Of a stretch of DNA of 64,000 nt, positions 1-11,140 are shown piece after piece. A model generated the notes under the pieces. That model had not been told where the DNA came from. It worked only from the letters and a program-made list of their open reading frames with translations, and made no database searches. Within the stretch, counting starts at the first letter, position 1; every line of letters starts with the position of its first letter. Both the position numbers and the translations under genes were made by a program. Location of the stretch: positions 558,001 to 622,000 of the forward strand of contig OU342634.1 of NCBI GenBank assembly GCA_910589415.1, read 5' to 3'. Origin of the DNA: Malachius bipustulatus (lineage: Eukaryota > Arthropoda > Insecta > Coleoptera > Melyridae).

Positions 1-1535
1 ACGACCAATGGATTAATATATTCGGTTTGAGCCTTTTCGATTACGCCCCATTCTAACATTTCCTGAATTTGCTCATGAATTACTTCCCGATAAGCGTGTG
101 GAACGGGGTATGATTTGCAACAAAATGGAGTTTCATCTTTCATCACTATTTTATGTTCATAATTTTTCATACAGCCGGGTTGTTCCGAGAAAACCTTACT
201 ATGTCTACCAAATACCTTTAATAACTCCATTTTTTCGCTTTCATTTAATGTCTCAGTTTTTTCAACAATTTCTTGTATTTGCTCCATTGTATAATTCTTA
301 GGTTCCGGTTTTATTTCATTTTTAAACTCAGCATAATCAACCCTAACACCATCGTCACGACGAACACAGTCACTATAGGCAAATTCCTGCGATTCATTGT
401 TAAAATTTCCCTTAATCGTTACAGTTTCAGAATTAATTACAATTTGATGTTCTACTATAAAATCGTATCCAAGTATCATATCTCTAATTAAATTCGGCAC
501 CACTAAAAACGACACCGGTGTTATTTGTTTGTCTATCGTCAGATTAAGCTGGACCTGGTGGTTTATTTTCTGGCTCTTACCTCTTACTGCGCCTACCAAA
601 GTAACTCCTGTTGCCGGTAAAAACAATAAACCCTCCTTTGTTTTCTTAATTTTATCTATTAATTCTTTAGAGATACAACTCACTTGAGCACCAGTATCAA
701 TCAACGCATATATTGGGCCTAAACTTTCAATCTTTACCTCTATGGACGGACACTCGGGTACACCTGGCAACGTTTCATGGTCTTCATTCAGGATTTTATC
801 TCCGATTTGGTTAAATACCGTACGAATTTGCACTGTTCGTTCTGGTTCCCTGACATTTACATTTTCCTCGACACTACTAGTACTATAAAACTGCCCTTCA
901 GTTGAACACCTGTTATTTCTGCCTTCATCAATTCCTGCGCTCGCAACCTCAACAGCTACCCCGGTGGTCCCTGCTACTTCCAAATCGACACGCTCGACAA
1001 TATTTACCTCTCGGTTAGAATGATTATTATTTCTGGGAGGAAAATCTCTTACCTGACCTTGAGGTTTTCTATCATTACGCCATGACGCACTATTGTTTTG
1101 ATTATTCCGTGTATTGTTGTAATTCTGAGACGGTTGGGTATTAAAGTTTCTGTTTTGTTCCGGACTCATGTAATAATTTCCCCTGCTCTCATTATTATCA
1201 TTGTCATGATACCTACGACGTTCCTCTCTATCATTCCAATCGTGGCCATTATTCTGCCTGCTTTGATAACGATTTTGATTTTGGTATCTACGCGAACGAC
1301 CTTCCATCTCATCCAACTGTCTCAAATAATTTTCGATCACACAAGGATCGTTCAAACTATTCAATGGTAAACTATTTCTTACATTAGAGGGAAAATGGGC
1401 AATGATTAACGGAATTAGTTCCGCATCTCTCAGAGGATTTCTAAGATACGACGCGTCTCTCATCAATTTTAAAAAATACTCCGATTTGGAAATTTTTTCA
1501 TCATATTCCCCATACTGAACTTTTCTTAGCAGTTC
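1..1535 (-). pseudogene. Ty3/gypsy-type Gag C-terminus, aspartic protease and start of RT (runs off window)
   Basis: On the minus strand the frame stays open from just after the TGA at 1536-1538 to the window edge. It is the same frame as the upstream gag, with codons starting at coordinates divisible by 3. It begins with the rest of the Gag domain. An Asn/Arg/Gln-rich basic stretch follows (about 1050-1350) and no CCHC zinc knuckle is seen. Next comes a retropepsin-like protease whose active-site motif IDTGAQVSC lies at about 680-700. The connector then leads into the beginning of reverse transcriptase, with MLEWGVIEKA and YINPL at about 10-60. Protease plus RT after Gag in one frame, and the tRNA-Lys-type primer site upstream, fit a Ty3/gypsy-like element. 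The rest of RT, RNase H and integrase would lie left of the window. The part shown has no further stop in the stretches checked, so the element may be fairly young. Confidence 0.85.
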
Positions 1536-2489
1536 TCATTCTTTACTTATTGGCCAGTAGCGGTCTAAAAACTCCCACTCGAATTGTTCATAGGAACCAA
1601 TTTCAACCTCTCTCCACTCGAACCAATTTCTTGCCTCATTTACTATCAACCTTGAAATTAAACTTAACCGCCTATCTATAGGAACCATAGCCTCCTCTGC
1701 AATCTTACAAAAATTTCTTAAAAATTGGACCGGGTTTGTTGATGATTTCGGATCAAACCTCAAATTGAAACCTCCTAATTCCCTAAATAGTGATAAATAC
1801 AATTGCGGATTTACATTCCCGCTCGAATTAGCCTCAAAACTCGCACCCCCCTTTTTAGTAAAATTTGCATCCTCTCTAGACGATTTTTCACTATTACCCA
1901 GCTTTCCAACCTCAACTGAATTTTTTTTCCACTCTTTATGATCCCTTTTCTGGTTTTCATTTTCATTTCCAACCTTTTCTATGCCTTTCAAACCGGTCAC
2001 TTCTTTTAGAACTTTACTGACTACTTCCGTAGTACTTTTTTTTATGACTTGCTCAAATTTTAAAGCCATTGTTTCGATAACACTTTTTTGCTTTTGGTCT
2101 ATTTCTTTTACACTTTCTATAACTAACTTAGTCCCTTCATCGAATTTTTTAAACAATAGCTCCTTATTCTTTTCGTCTTCCCCTCGATTTTCTCCTATCT
2201 TATTTGCCAGTGAATCTGTTACAGATTTTAATAGTCTCTCATTCGATTTGACAATATCTTCCCCAAATCCTCTCATATTATTAAAAAAATGCTGCATTAA
2301 TCGCGCATTGCCTAATTCAATTTTCTCAGCAACAAATGCCATCTGACTCATCCCCTGAGAATTTTCCCGTATATTTTCAGTCTCACCTACAGGTATATCT
2401 GTCAAACTTTTTGACTTTGCCATTTCACTATTGGTTCCTTCCATCACTTGATGCTGTTTATTTGCTTTACTCTTTGCTCTAGTAAGCAT
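1536..2489 (-). pseudogene. Gag N-terminal part of the minus-strand gypsy element, ended by in-frame TGA
   Basis: An ATG at 2489 (minus) opens 317 codons. The N-terminal two thirds is charged and Lys/Glu-rich with coiled-coil character. The C-terminal part resembles a retrotransposon Gag domain (FRELGGFNLRFDP, then FLRNFCKIAEEA, then NWFEWREVE). The frame stops at TGA (1536-1538) directly after ISKE, but Gag-like sequence continues in exactly the same frame on the other side. The domain is therefore interrupted rather than finished. A CGA-to-TGA change would explain this. Programmed readthrough is possible but the stop falls inside a folded domain, which makes it less likely. The primer site lies about 115 bases upstream. 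Gag proteins form the particle that packages element RNA. Family-level call only. Confidence 0.8.
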
Positions 2490-2602
2490 TACTGTTCCTC
2501 TCGTCTAAGCTCGCTATGTACACAATACATCATAAAATTCAATTTTCAAGGTTTCGCATTCTTTTGAATCTTGTTTATTTTTTTTATTATTTTTGTTTTC
2601 GT

Positions 2603-2620
2603 GCCCCACGTTGGTCGCCA
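2603..2620 (-). promoter_or_regulatory. Primer-binding site, tRNA-Lys type
   Basis: The minus strand reads TGGCGACCAACGTGGGGC. This differs by one base from the tRNA-Lys1,2 primer site TGGCGCCCAACGTGGGGC found at 54319. It sits between the gag ATG and the LTR, where reverse transcription of an LTR element is primed. Confidence 0.8.
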
Positions 2621-2621
2621 A

Positions 2622-3762
2622 ATATGCACTCGTGCAAATTTTAACTCTACTAATTTTGTGAATTCTTTCCTCGGCTAGAGACTCTTTTATGAACTTTAAG
2701 TATTCAAATTCAGGGCTAATGGGCAATATTAATTCAAAAGCAAACGAAACCCGACAACTTAACTTAATTTATTCATTAAATCAAATTTCCAATCAGAACA
2801 ATAATTAAAATCATCAATAGTAAACAAGTAATAGTCTACAATTTATAGCTAATAAAAGAAAATAGCATGCTTCCAGATACCTAACTAAAGTCTTCTTTCT
2901 TCGCACGTGCCTAAATTCCAAAGGAGATCGTTATATTATTATTTTATGGATTATGGTATCGATAACAACGTAATTTATTTATTAATTATCAGGATTTCCG
3001 TTTTAGTTATTTGGAGTTATTACTATTATAGTTTATTATTGTTATTATTATTAAATGAGGTTTTATCCTTTTATTTGATAGTTTAAGGGTTTTATTATAA
3101 TCTTTAATTATTTAGTAGTTATTTTAATGGTGATTGCTTACTGCTTTAACCTGGCTGTGCTCAGGGTTGATTTCCTCTGACTATAGTACACAACACTCCG
3201 ATCGGTCTTCACCTTAATATCCACGCAAATCCCGAAACTCAATAAGTACCGAGTATACCTACGTAGGTACTCGTTTCGTTCTCGAGCTCTACCGTCCAAT
3301 TTGCTGGCTAAAGGTAGACTGTCTGTCCTGTCCTTGGAACTCCTTCATTTCATCGCTGCAGGGCTGAAAACCTCCGATCTCCCTTCCTTTCTCTAAATAT
3401 GCTCGTCTGACTTTTGTCACGTTAACACCTGCAATCGTCATCTCGATTGGAAGCACATGAATGTTCAACTTTACTCACACAGACACATTATTTTAAAACA
3501 ATAGAGAGTATAGCCAGCTTAGACGCTTTTATAAATCAAACAAATTTCTAACTGGGTGCAATCCAAATCTTTATTCTCGTGGACCAACGACGAAAACAAA
3601 TCCCTGAAAGTAGCACATTCTTTATAGTCTCCCGAAAATGTCGGAATTGTCAACCGCTGTTAGTTTGATGTTGGAAGATTTATCAGAAATAGGTTTCTGA
3701 TCGATAGGTTTAGTCTTCCCGGTTGTCTGTTCTACGAACAAATTATTATAAATAGTCTGTAT
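2622..3762 (-). repeat. LTR of the minus-strand gypsy element (outer edge uncertain)
   Basis: The stretch next to the primer site should be the 5' LTR. In minus orientation it has a TATAAAAG box at 3526-3533 and an AATAAA signal at 2768-2773, in the right order for U3, R and U5. The inner end probably lies near the TGCAC/GTGCA palindrome at about 2625. The outer end cannot be fixed because the other LTR is outside the window. 3762 is only where a different sequence seems to begin. Confidence 0.5.
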
Positions 3763-4239
3763 TGTAACGGCGAGACCCCGGGTCGCAGGATCTGTGGCGA
3801 AAAGCCACCGAGTGATCGTCTAGTTTCCCTAATTTCTCCTAATAGGACCGCTGTGTTTTCCTACGTTGTGTTTACCTAGTTTTTACCGTAGTCACTCCTG
3901 CTCTTTGATTGAGGTATGCCAGGATTACTATGACCGAAACGGATGCGCAAAGAACCTACTGGGATTTTTCTTTTGTCGGAAAAGCGGGGAATTTAACTGG
4001 GACTCGTTGTTAACTGTTGGCTTTCTATCAGAGGTTTTAAAAGCGAGTGATGAGCGAGAGAATTCGTTTGCAAGGGTGTAAAATGGTGAATGGCGAGATG
4101 GGCTGTGTTTTTGCATAGAGAGTACAAAAGAAAATGGAAAGCGAAGAGGGATCCCTTTCATCCATCTTTCAAACTATAATCCATTTCGGATTCCACTCTT
4201 TTACACACCTGTGCTTTCTTTTTGGTTTTTGTTTCGTTT

Positions 4240-4470
4240 ACAGACTACCCGGTATATTGCGGGAATGTCTTATTATTTCGTTTCGCTTTATTTCAGTTAC
4301 AGACTATCCGGTATATGCGGAAATGTCTGTGGGTTTAACTATTCAACGATTTTCCTTGCCTAATTTCCTTTTTCTAGTTTCTTTGACTTCACTTCAAGCA
4401 ACTGCTTGAATTAATTAAAGAATACAACCATGTTGTTTACAGACGACCCGGTATATGCGGGAATGTCTGT
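4240..4470. repeat. Three dispersed copies of an ACAGAC...GTCTGT hairpin
   Basis: Copies lie at 4240-4270, 4299-4330 and 4439-4470. Each has outer arms ACAGAC and GTCTGT (the first copy lacks the final GT), inner arms CCCG and CGGG (or variants), and the loop core GTATATG. The folds are imperfect palindromes of about 32 bases, spaced unevenly, so this is not a simple tandem repeat. Confidence 0.8.
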
Positions 4471-4787
4471 CTATTTCCTATTCAATTCCTCGTACGAAAT
4501 TATCGTGTATTTTCAACCGGGAGAATCACCCTGTATGTCTAGCTGAGTCGCCTGTGGATTTGACTCGGGTTAAATATCGCGCCAAGACGGTTGGCGGCAA
4601 TTCGGCTACCGAGCTACAGCAGTTCGTGTTCCGTTACGGGGGTTCGGGCAGTTTAAGATGCGAGGCTCAGTCGAGTACGGGGTTGCCACTTCTCCTGAAT
4701 GCTGACTTGCATCTTTTATAAAATCGTTCATTCCGACTCTCTTTTATTTAATGATTTTATTTGCACAGTTGATTTACCTAGGAGTGT

Positions 4788-4885
4788 GAATTATTTCACC
4801 TCCGTTTATTTTTACTGGAAGAGGGAATTATTTCGCCTCCGTTTATTTTTACTGGGAGAGGGAATTATTTCGCCTCTGTTTATTT
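4788..4885. repeat. 37-bp tandem repeat, about 2.6 copies
   Basis: Units start at 4788, 4825 and 4862, each beginning gaattatttc followed by a cctccgtttattt-like core. The third copy is partial. The units are nearly identical, so the expansion is fairly recent. Confidence 0.9.
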
Positions 4886-6375
4886 AATTCATAACCTGGG
4901 TGATACTGTATTTAGTTATCACTTTGTATACCTTGTTGTTATTTGTCTTGTTCTACCTTTTATTGCACCCGTCGATGCTGCCTCGTCAGGCGACCTTTAT
5001 GTCACATAATTATGTTACCTTGCCCTTAGGCATTTGTCACTGTTATACCTGATGATTTACCTTATTTGCTTTTCTGATTGAAACCTTAATCAACTGTATT
5101 ATTGTAGATTTTTCTACACACCTTGATTTATTTCCCGGAGCATGTTGGCTCCGTTCTCGAAGATCTTTGCTACTCAACGTGATTATTAGCTGACCATACT
5201 ACAGACCACGACTCTTTAACCATTAATCTAGTTAATGATTGAAAATGCTGGACTTTTGTTTATCATTCGTGTTTAGGCTTGTTTACAGACAAATTACTTA
5301 ATCTTTTGTATCGGCACCAACACACCGGTCCGCCAGTAACACGAGTACGTCGGCCTATCACCCCAAAGAGCGTAGATAGTATGATGAGAACATAATAATA
5401 ACATTTGTCACATAAGATTCAGGTGTGTATAAAATCTGGTTAGAAGAGATTCGGAAAAACGACCTTATAATGACACTTTGGTTTTCTGGATCTAAATTGG
5501 CTTTCCCATACTCGGGATTAATTTTGATTTGCTTTGGATTTTTTTATTTGTGAATTGCGATTCATGATCCTAACTTTATTTTGATTATTGGATTTCCTGA
5601 CATGTGAGGGCGTTTATTACACCTGGCAACCTTGCTTTGGTTTGCGTTACTCTGTCCTGCTCTGAGGGTGCTTTTGCCCTGTTGTACGATTTCCACTTTA
5701 AAGAGGTATACTCTTGTATTGGTACAACGGAGGTCTTCACCTGGACATCGAGGTGAATCCCTACCCCAACGTTTGGAAATAGAGTACGTATTTTAACTCC
5801 TAATTGGGTGTTATAATGGAATTAGTATTTCCTGATAATATTTGCGAATTAATAGAGGCTACATCTGACAACGCTGCCTTGTTCTATCTAGACCTGTGCT
5901 AACCGGGGGTGCTCTGCTATGTGATCTTTATTTATGGTGTCATATAATGGCGAGAAACTCCTTTCACTTTCTAAATCGTATTTTAAAGGGACTGCTTCCT
6001 GCCTAACAATCTGCGCTAAATAAAAACTCGGACTCTTCGAAGAATAGGATGATTGAATCATGGGCCGTTTTGTTTACAAATTATTAATTCCTAACCTGGG
6101 TCTGTTTTCTCTCCTAGCTCTATCTCGATTTCCTATTTATAAATTATTTGTTGATGAGTAATTGCTTCCGGCCGCGGACTCTTGTTTGAGTAGGTACCTA
6201 CTAGGTATTTACTGCTGATGCCGCCTAATTCCTAACTGATTATTTTTCTTGATTTAAAATGGGCTCTGCGCTCGTGGATTTGCCGAATCTGTTTGATTGT
6301 TTTACGTTGTTGAAAATGTGGTTGCAATGATATCTGCCCTAATTAATTTCTTAAGGGGTTTTTCCTGGATTTAGG

Positions 6376-6740
6376 AAGGATAATTCGGCTGGAGTTCACA
6401 TAAGTCATCTCTGGCCGAATCACTGGGTAAGAATTGTGATTAGAAGTTTGTTTGGGTGCTATTTAATCCTAACTAATTAGGAAATTGAAATTCTCGGGCT
6501 GACTAAGGACAATTCGGCTGGAGTTCACATAAGTCGTCTCTGGCCGAGTTGTTGGTTAAGAATTGTGATTAGAAGTTTGTTCGGGTGCAATTTGACCCTA
6601 ACTAAATTTTCAATGGAAATTCTCAGGTTGAAGAAGGACAATTCGGCTGGAGTTCACATAAGTCATCTCTGGCCGAACTGCTGGTTAAGAAGGAGTCGTT
6701 ATCTGGAGTTCACATATGTCATCTCTGGACAACGACTAAA
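6376..6740. repeat. 129-bp tandem array with four conserved-loop hairpins
   Basis: Units begin at 6376, 6505 and 6634, a period of 129 bases. Each carries the loop core tggagttcacataagtc (then a/gtctctgg) flanked by arms AATTCGGC and GCCGAA/G. A fourth copy of the loop at about 6691-6738 is flanked by the completely different arms AGTCGTT and AACGACT, which also pair. The loop is conserved and the stem is replaced, a pattern expected of an RNA structure rather than a DNA site. Confidence 0.85.
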
Positions 6741-7544
6741 GGGTTAAGGAGTCAGATGCGACCTGCTCGGAAGCTGATCTTCATCTGTGTCGAGCAGCGG
6801 CAAGGCGTTTGCTTTTATAGATGCCGCGGCCCGCCTTCTAAACATCACGCAACAATGCATCGTGATTTAGTCCTTAATCGTATTTCCCTAATTACTGGAC
6901 TTAGCGATTTGGCCTCGCGGCTATCTCACTGAATTTTCCTAAACCTGCACTATCTAAATTTTCCTTCAAATCGGCCGACGCGTTTAGGTACTTCTCATTG
7001 TGTCTAGTTATTATAATTACACCGACTTAACTTTCACTTCGTGTTTTCCCTTACTTGCCGCCTAGGTACCGGGATGCTTTTCCGGCTATTGGGGTTTATT
7101 AATTCGCCCTACCGATTGATGAACTTTTCATTCTCGTAGGTATGATATCCCACGAGATACCATTGTCTCTGCGAAGGCTTATTGTTTAAATTCTGATTTC
7201 ACATTCCTTCACACGGTCTGTTTCTTTCCATCCGTTCTTGTATGTAGGTCACCTATTATTTCGTCACGCGGACCGACAGTGTCTACCCTAACATCTGGCA
7301 ATGGTTTATTTACCCTTGCGGTGGTCGCTTTCTCGAAGGACTGAATTGTGGCTAGCTGGAGCGATTTTGTTTTATGAATATTTAATGTGCTGGCGGGATC
7401 GTTTACTTGATGCAACGGCGGGCGGCTGCGCTTTGATTTTCTAACAATTTTACCTTTAGGTATTTACGTACCTAATCTCGCACTATTTGCTTTTTCGGTT
7501 TGGGGCTGATTTAATGAGGCGAAGGAAATAATTTCCTTATCATC

Positions 7545-7838
7545 CTACCTAGGTGCGATCCATTTCAGTATAGTGTAGAAGCTATCGAAGAAATGCTGAC
7601 GAACTACTTTCTCCACCTCAAAATCCGGTTTGTCCTCTTCCGACACCAAACCTATAATGGATACGTGTATCTTTTCAAAATCTTCGAAAAGTTGATCCAA
7701 CACAACATATCTAAGTTTAAAACGGATATGCACGCTCTGATCCGCCACAGCGGTCTCAGCCAAAGTCAGGATCTCGTCCACGACATCAATATGCAACTGC
7801 CTTTTGGCTCGATACTCGGTTATTTTACTTTTTGGCAT
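7545..7838 (-). pseudogene. Truncated N-terminus of a BEL/Pao-like Gag
   Basis: From the ATG at 7838 (MPKSKITEY) about 97 codons run to a stop at 7545. The helical, charged sequence with RYVVLDQLFEDFEKIH and IIGLVSEEDKPDFE resembles the N-terminal Gag region of BEL/Pao elements. This is family recognition by eye, moderate at best. The ORF is far too short for a complete Gag and breaks off where the hairpin-rich segment begins, so the rest has been lost or displaced. A primer site and LTR lie upstream in the correct order for the minus strand (8341-8769), which supports a retroelement rather than a host gene. Translation could also be taken from an in-frame GTG at 7892, but the ATG is the likelier start. 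Confidence 0.5.
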
Positions 7839-8340
7839 GACTGAGATCGAAATTCTATACCAAAACGAAATAAAAACGAAATCAAAACTCACGAATTGAG
7901 CAAAAAAAACTTGTAAAATATTTCAAAGTTCCTACTTATCGATATAATTATCAACCTTCAATAAAATGCCGGCATATAGGTATCTATGCACAAATTCAAT
8001 TTATAAAATCAACTTATTGAATTCAATAATAATTACTAACTAATTGTTACTAACAATAATTACAAAAAAAAACAAAAATTTAAGTATTTTCCAAACCGCT
8101 GGAATGAAAATTGTATATCTTTAATTTATTTCGAATTATTAAATTAAATAAATGCGATTCTAAATATTCCTGATATAGCTTTATACCTACTTCAACGAAG
8201 CTAAAATGCGATAGGTACTTATCCTTATCAGGAACGATATACACGTCGAGTTACCGTTTAGATAGGCGGTCAATATAATTCAAAAAACAATCGATTCAAT
8301 TTTGCTATTTTCACACTGTCAAAGAGGTACCAAAGCTAAT

Positions 8341-8359
8341 CCTTGGCTCGAAGTGACCA
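8341..8359 (-). promoter_or_regulatory. Probable primer-binding site of the BEL/Pao-like element
   Basis: The minus strand reads TGGTCACTTCGAGCCAAGG. It starts with TGG, matching a tRNA 3' CCA end, and lies two bases from the inferred LTR end (TG...CA). The tRNA cannot be assigned by eye. Confidence 0.5.
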
Positions 8360-8361
8360 AA

Positions 8362-8769
8362 TGTTAAGTACAGCCTCAAATACTGTACCGATTTTTAAAT
8401 TAAATTAATGGACTGTATTTATTTACGATATTGCCTGAAAATCCACCTACCTTCTCCAACTGAAGAGTATGGGCTTCCTTCCTATCCTAGGCCTAGGTGA
8501 TGAGTGATGAGTCTGGCTCCGATGTGGTCTCGAACGATCAACAGTGTGAAAAAAACTTGGAAAGGCACCACTGAATGCAAAAACAATAATTTTGTCGCGG
8601 CGCACCGAATTTCTTTTGGTCAGCGAATCTGACTCCTAATACCGACGATTGCCAAGTGGGCGCTCGATCTGCTACTCGCTGGTCCGATACGGCGAGTGGG
8701 GTTATCAGGCAATATATAACCGATTCAAACTAAAATTAAATTAACGACCAATAAGGCACCTCTGTCACA
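8362..8769 (-). repeat. Putative 5' LTR of the BEL/Pao-like element
   Basis: In minus orientation the segment runs from TGTGACAGAGG to ACTTAACA, about 408 bases. It begins TG, ends CA, and has a TATATA box at 8713-8718. No second LTR is in the window, so the limits are inferred from the primer site and terminal dinucleotides. Confidence 0.5.
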
Positions 8770-9649
8770 GTGGAAAACCCGCAAAAAAAAAACAAAAAGG
8801 AAAAGAATAGCTATCTACAATATTTACAATTTTGGGGCTTTAACAGGGAGTAAAACTTATATTCAGCAATATTAGACCAATATTCTCATAATACAGGGCA
8901 TTTTAAAATCAGTAATTATCTCAAAATGCTTAATTTACGTTTGTGCAACCGGCCTTCACTGAATCAACAATAGTTATTTATTATACAAGAGAAAAAAGTG
9001 ATAGATTTTAGCTCGAGATGTGATTTCGTCCCCGACGCGTTTAGCGGAGGGGACAAACACATCGAGAGCTAAAATCGCACTTTTTCTCGTGTGTAATATA
9101 CAATTTTTTTCTGCGAGAAGAAATATCAGTGTTAGAATGTCGAAAAACGTAGTTAGATAACTGAAAATTATGTCGGAAAAATGATTTATGTTATATTTAA
9201 ATTTTCAAACTGGTAGACTTTTGTAGTAATCGACGTTGCCTGGTAACGAAACGATTTAATTCGATAAACGTCATAATTTAATTAAAATTTTAGATAGTTC
9301 TGCAAAGATTCCTGTAAGGTCTCAATGAGTGAATTTATTAATATGGATAGTGATTGTTATGAAAATTCTCTTAATAATTGCCATTTGGATAATAAGGTAA
9401 CTTTCCTTTAGGTACGTATATTTGATATAAATTTAATGATATCTGAGTGTTAATAGTAGCTATACCTAAGCCGCCATTTCGGGGAAAAAAGTACTCATTT
9501 ATTTCCCTGCTAATTCATTTATTTCCCCGATATGATGCAGCTCATAATAATGAGGCATTTTTCTACCTGTTAACGGGGAAAAAAGGGCACACTTTTAGCC
9601 CGTCGCAGAAAAAAATAATTATTTATTTCTTCTGGATTACTTAAACTAT
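8770..9649. other. Non-coding AT-rich DNA with a fold-back repeat
   Basis: No gene is seen. 8985-9094 is an imperfect palindrome with arms of about 48 bases (core GATTTTAGCTC and GAGCTAAAATC) and a GC-rich loop near 9046. 9102-9115 and 9602-9615 carry the inverted motif TTTTTTTCTGCGA. A lone CAACCGGCC end at about 8946 resembles MITE termini but has no partner. Confidence 0.5.
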
Positions 9650-10069
9650 CCAGTAAGTTTGTATGACGTTGCTTGACAACGTTCAGAGCCGAGAGTTCCC
9701 TCCATAATAGTTTAGGATTACCTCTATTTAATGAGAATTTACTTTCAAAGTAGGCTTTTTTTCTCTTTGAATAGCTTTGGATGTGAAATTCCGTAATTCT
9801 TTATAATAATTCCAATTACTTTCAATTTTAGATTTTCTAGCCCTGATCAGGGCTTTACCCCAGAGTGACATTAAAAGTTTTATATTATCGGTGATGTAAG
9901 GTAAGGATCTTCTTCGTCTAACATTCATCTCCCGGAGTGGTGCGTGGGTGTTGAACAATTGCAAAATATAATCATTTAATAAAGTAATTTTATCATTTAA
10001 TAATGCTCCAGCATTGTTAATAGTCTCAATTTTCACGTACCAGCTAGAACACTTAGAACAAATCACCAT
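9650..10069 (-). pseudogene. Endonuclease-RT linker of a jockey/CR1-type LINE (LINE 2)
   Basis: The minus frame reads through THAPLREMNVRRRRSLPYI and KALIRARKSKIESNWNYYKEL, the typical linker between endonuclease and RT in jockey/CR1-type LINEs. RT itself is missing. The sequence is lost at about 9650, so the element is 3'-truncated or deleted there. It continues the endonuclease part at 10376-11140, from which it is separated by a plus-strand LINE tail. Confidence 0.7.
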
Positions 10070-10072
10070 TAT

Positions 10073-10323
10073 TTTGATATTCCTTTATTAGCTTATGGCA
10101 AAAGAGAGACAATTATTTCTAGATTATCGAAATTGTGTAATCTTAATTACCGTTGGTTCGATTTTTATAACTCTTCTTTCAGTCGCATGAAAGCTAAGTC
10201 CAAATTAGTCCTTGAATATGCATGATTACCTTTGCAGCTTTTTGTTTATATACCTTGCTGTGCATTTGTTTTTTTGATATATATGTTTTATTTTGTATGG
10301 GGCTCACCCCGTTGGTATAAGAA

Positions 10324-10354
<31 letters not shown>

Positions 10355-10357
10355 ATT
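10073..10357 (+). mobile_element. 5'-truncated LINE tail with (aaat)n end, inserted in LINE 2
   Basis: In plus orientation a short C-terminal reading frame (about 10073-10221) ends in a stop. A 3' UTR follows, ending ggggctcaccccgttgg and then an aataaataaat tail at 10320-10357. The tail and the opposite orientation mark it as a separate insertion into the minus-strand LINE. I could not find a clean target duplication. Confidence 0.6.
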
Positions 10358-10375
10358 TAAGTCGTGCATATGCAG

Positions 10376-11140
10376 AATGATATGCCACGGCATCTCAACA
10401 AGATCCCTCCTGAATAATGTGTTATTAATCTTTGAAAGAGATCTGAAAATAAATTTAGAAGGCGAGTTTACTATAGCTGTATGGATGTCACAATGACAGA
10501 AAACAAGCTCGTGATCAGAGAAGGGAAAAGGCACAGCATCGTGCAAAGAAACCGACATGTCATCAGGAACTATTATGTAGTCAATCAGAGTGGCAGTGTG
10601 GGCGGTTATTCTAGTAGGTTTATCAATGATCTGCCTCAAATTTAAGGTGCTAAGGGTATCGATCATAGCCCGGGTGCTCCTATTAGAGAGGTCAAGCATA
10701 TTGATATTGAAGTCGCCAAGACACAAATTCTTGGAATAATCAAGCGATATCATAACAGTCTTTGAACTTACCAAGAAAGCTACTAAATTTCCCCCCATGT
10801 GGCCTGTACAAGCAACCAACGGCAGTCTTTATTTTATGAATGGTAACCTCGACCCTGATGTACTCAATGTCATTATTTATAGAAGAAGTGATAAGCGAAC
10901 CTTGAGCTCGTCACGAGTGTAAATCGCCAGACTGCTGCCCCGCCCACCCCGTGAAGCGAGAAAAATGCTACAGGCCCTGATAAACAAAAGACTCGGATCG
11001 ATGTTCTCATCCAACCAGGTCTCGCTCAAGCACAAGACATGAAAGTTTGACCCCATGACATAATCCCTGAAGTCGCTAAATTTGCTCAACAGGGAGCAGA
11101 TATTTATATGGCAGACTCTCATATCATTCGCGTCGGTCAT
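10376..11140 (-). pseudogene. Apurinic-type endonuclease domain of LINE 2 ORF2
   Basis: ORF2 starts near the ATG at 11140 (MTDANDMRVCHINICSLL). The endonuclease carries LCLSETWLD, then GDFNINMLDL at about 10710 and SDHELVF at about 10520. These are the catalytic Glu, Asp/Asn and His motifs of LINE endonucleases, which nick the target DNA. Two frames must be joined near 10820-10877, so the gene is broken. ORF1 lies upstream on the same strand and the linker downstream at 9650-10069. Confidence 0.75.

Larger units (their letters stand above)
3763..7544. other. Hairpin-rich non-coding segment with internal repeat arrays, unassigned
   Basis: No believable reading frame is present on either strand. 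The segment opens with TGTAACGG, the same terminal bases as the LTR at 55544, so it may be an LTR or leader of an unrecognised element. It is full of short inverted repeats: GTGGC/GCCAC around GAAAA (3794-3808), TTCACCT/AGGTGAA (5736-5757), CTGCTCG/CGAGCAG (6763-6797), GCGGCA/TGCCGC (6797-6827), ATCACG/CGTGAT (6844-6866) and TCTCGT/ACGAGA (7132-7157). Three repeat arrays inside it are listed separately. It interrupts or abuts the BEL-like gag at 7545. Its boundaries and identity are unknown. Confidence 0.5.

Noticed and set aside
6376..6740. CRISPR-like repeat array
   Set aside because: Eukaryotic transposon context, few units, and spacers that are themselves repeated.
7545..7560. Splice donor at the end of the BEL-like gag (CTAG then GTAGG)
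   Set aside because: Weak donor and no acceptor or continuation found. Truncation is simpler.
8938..8957. MITE end CAACCGGCC near 8946 paired with GGGCCGGTTG at 16646
   Set aside because: Similar ends, but no supporting arm similarity or target duplication across 7.7 kb.
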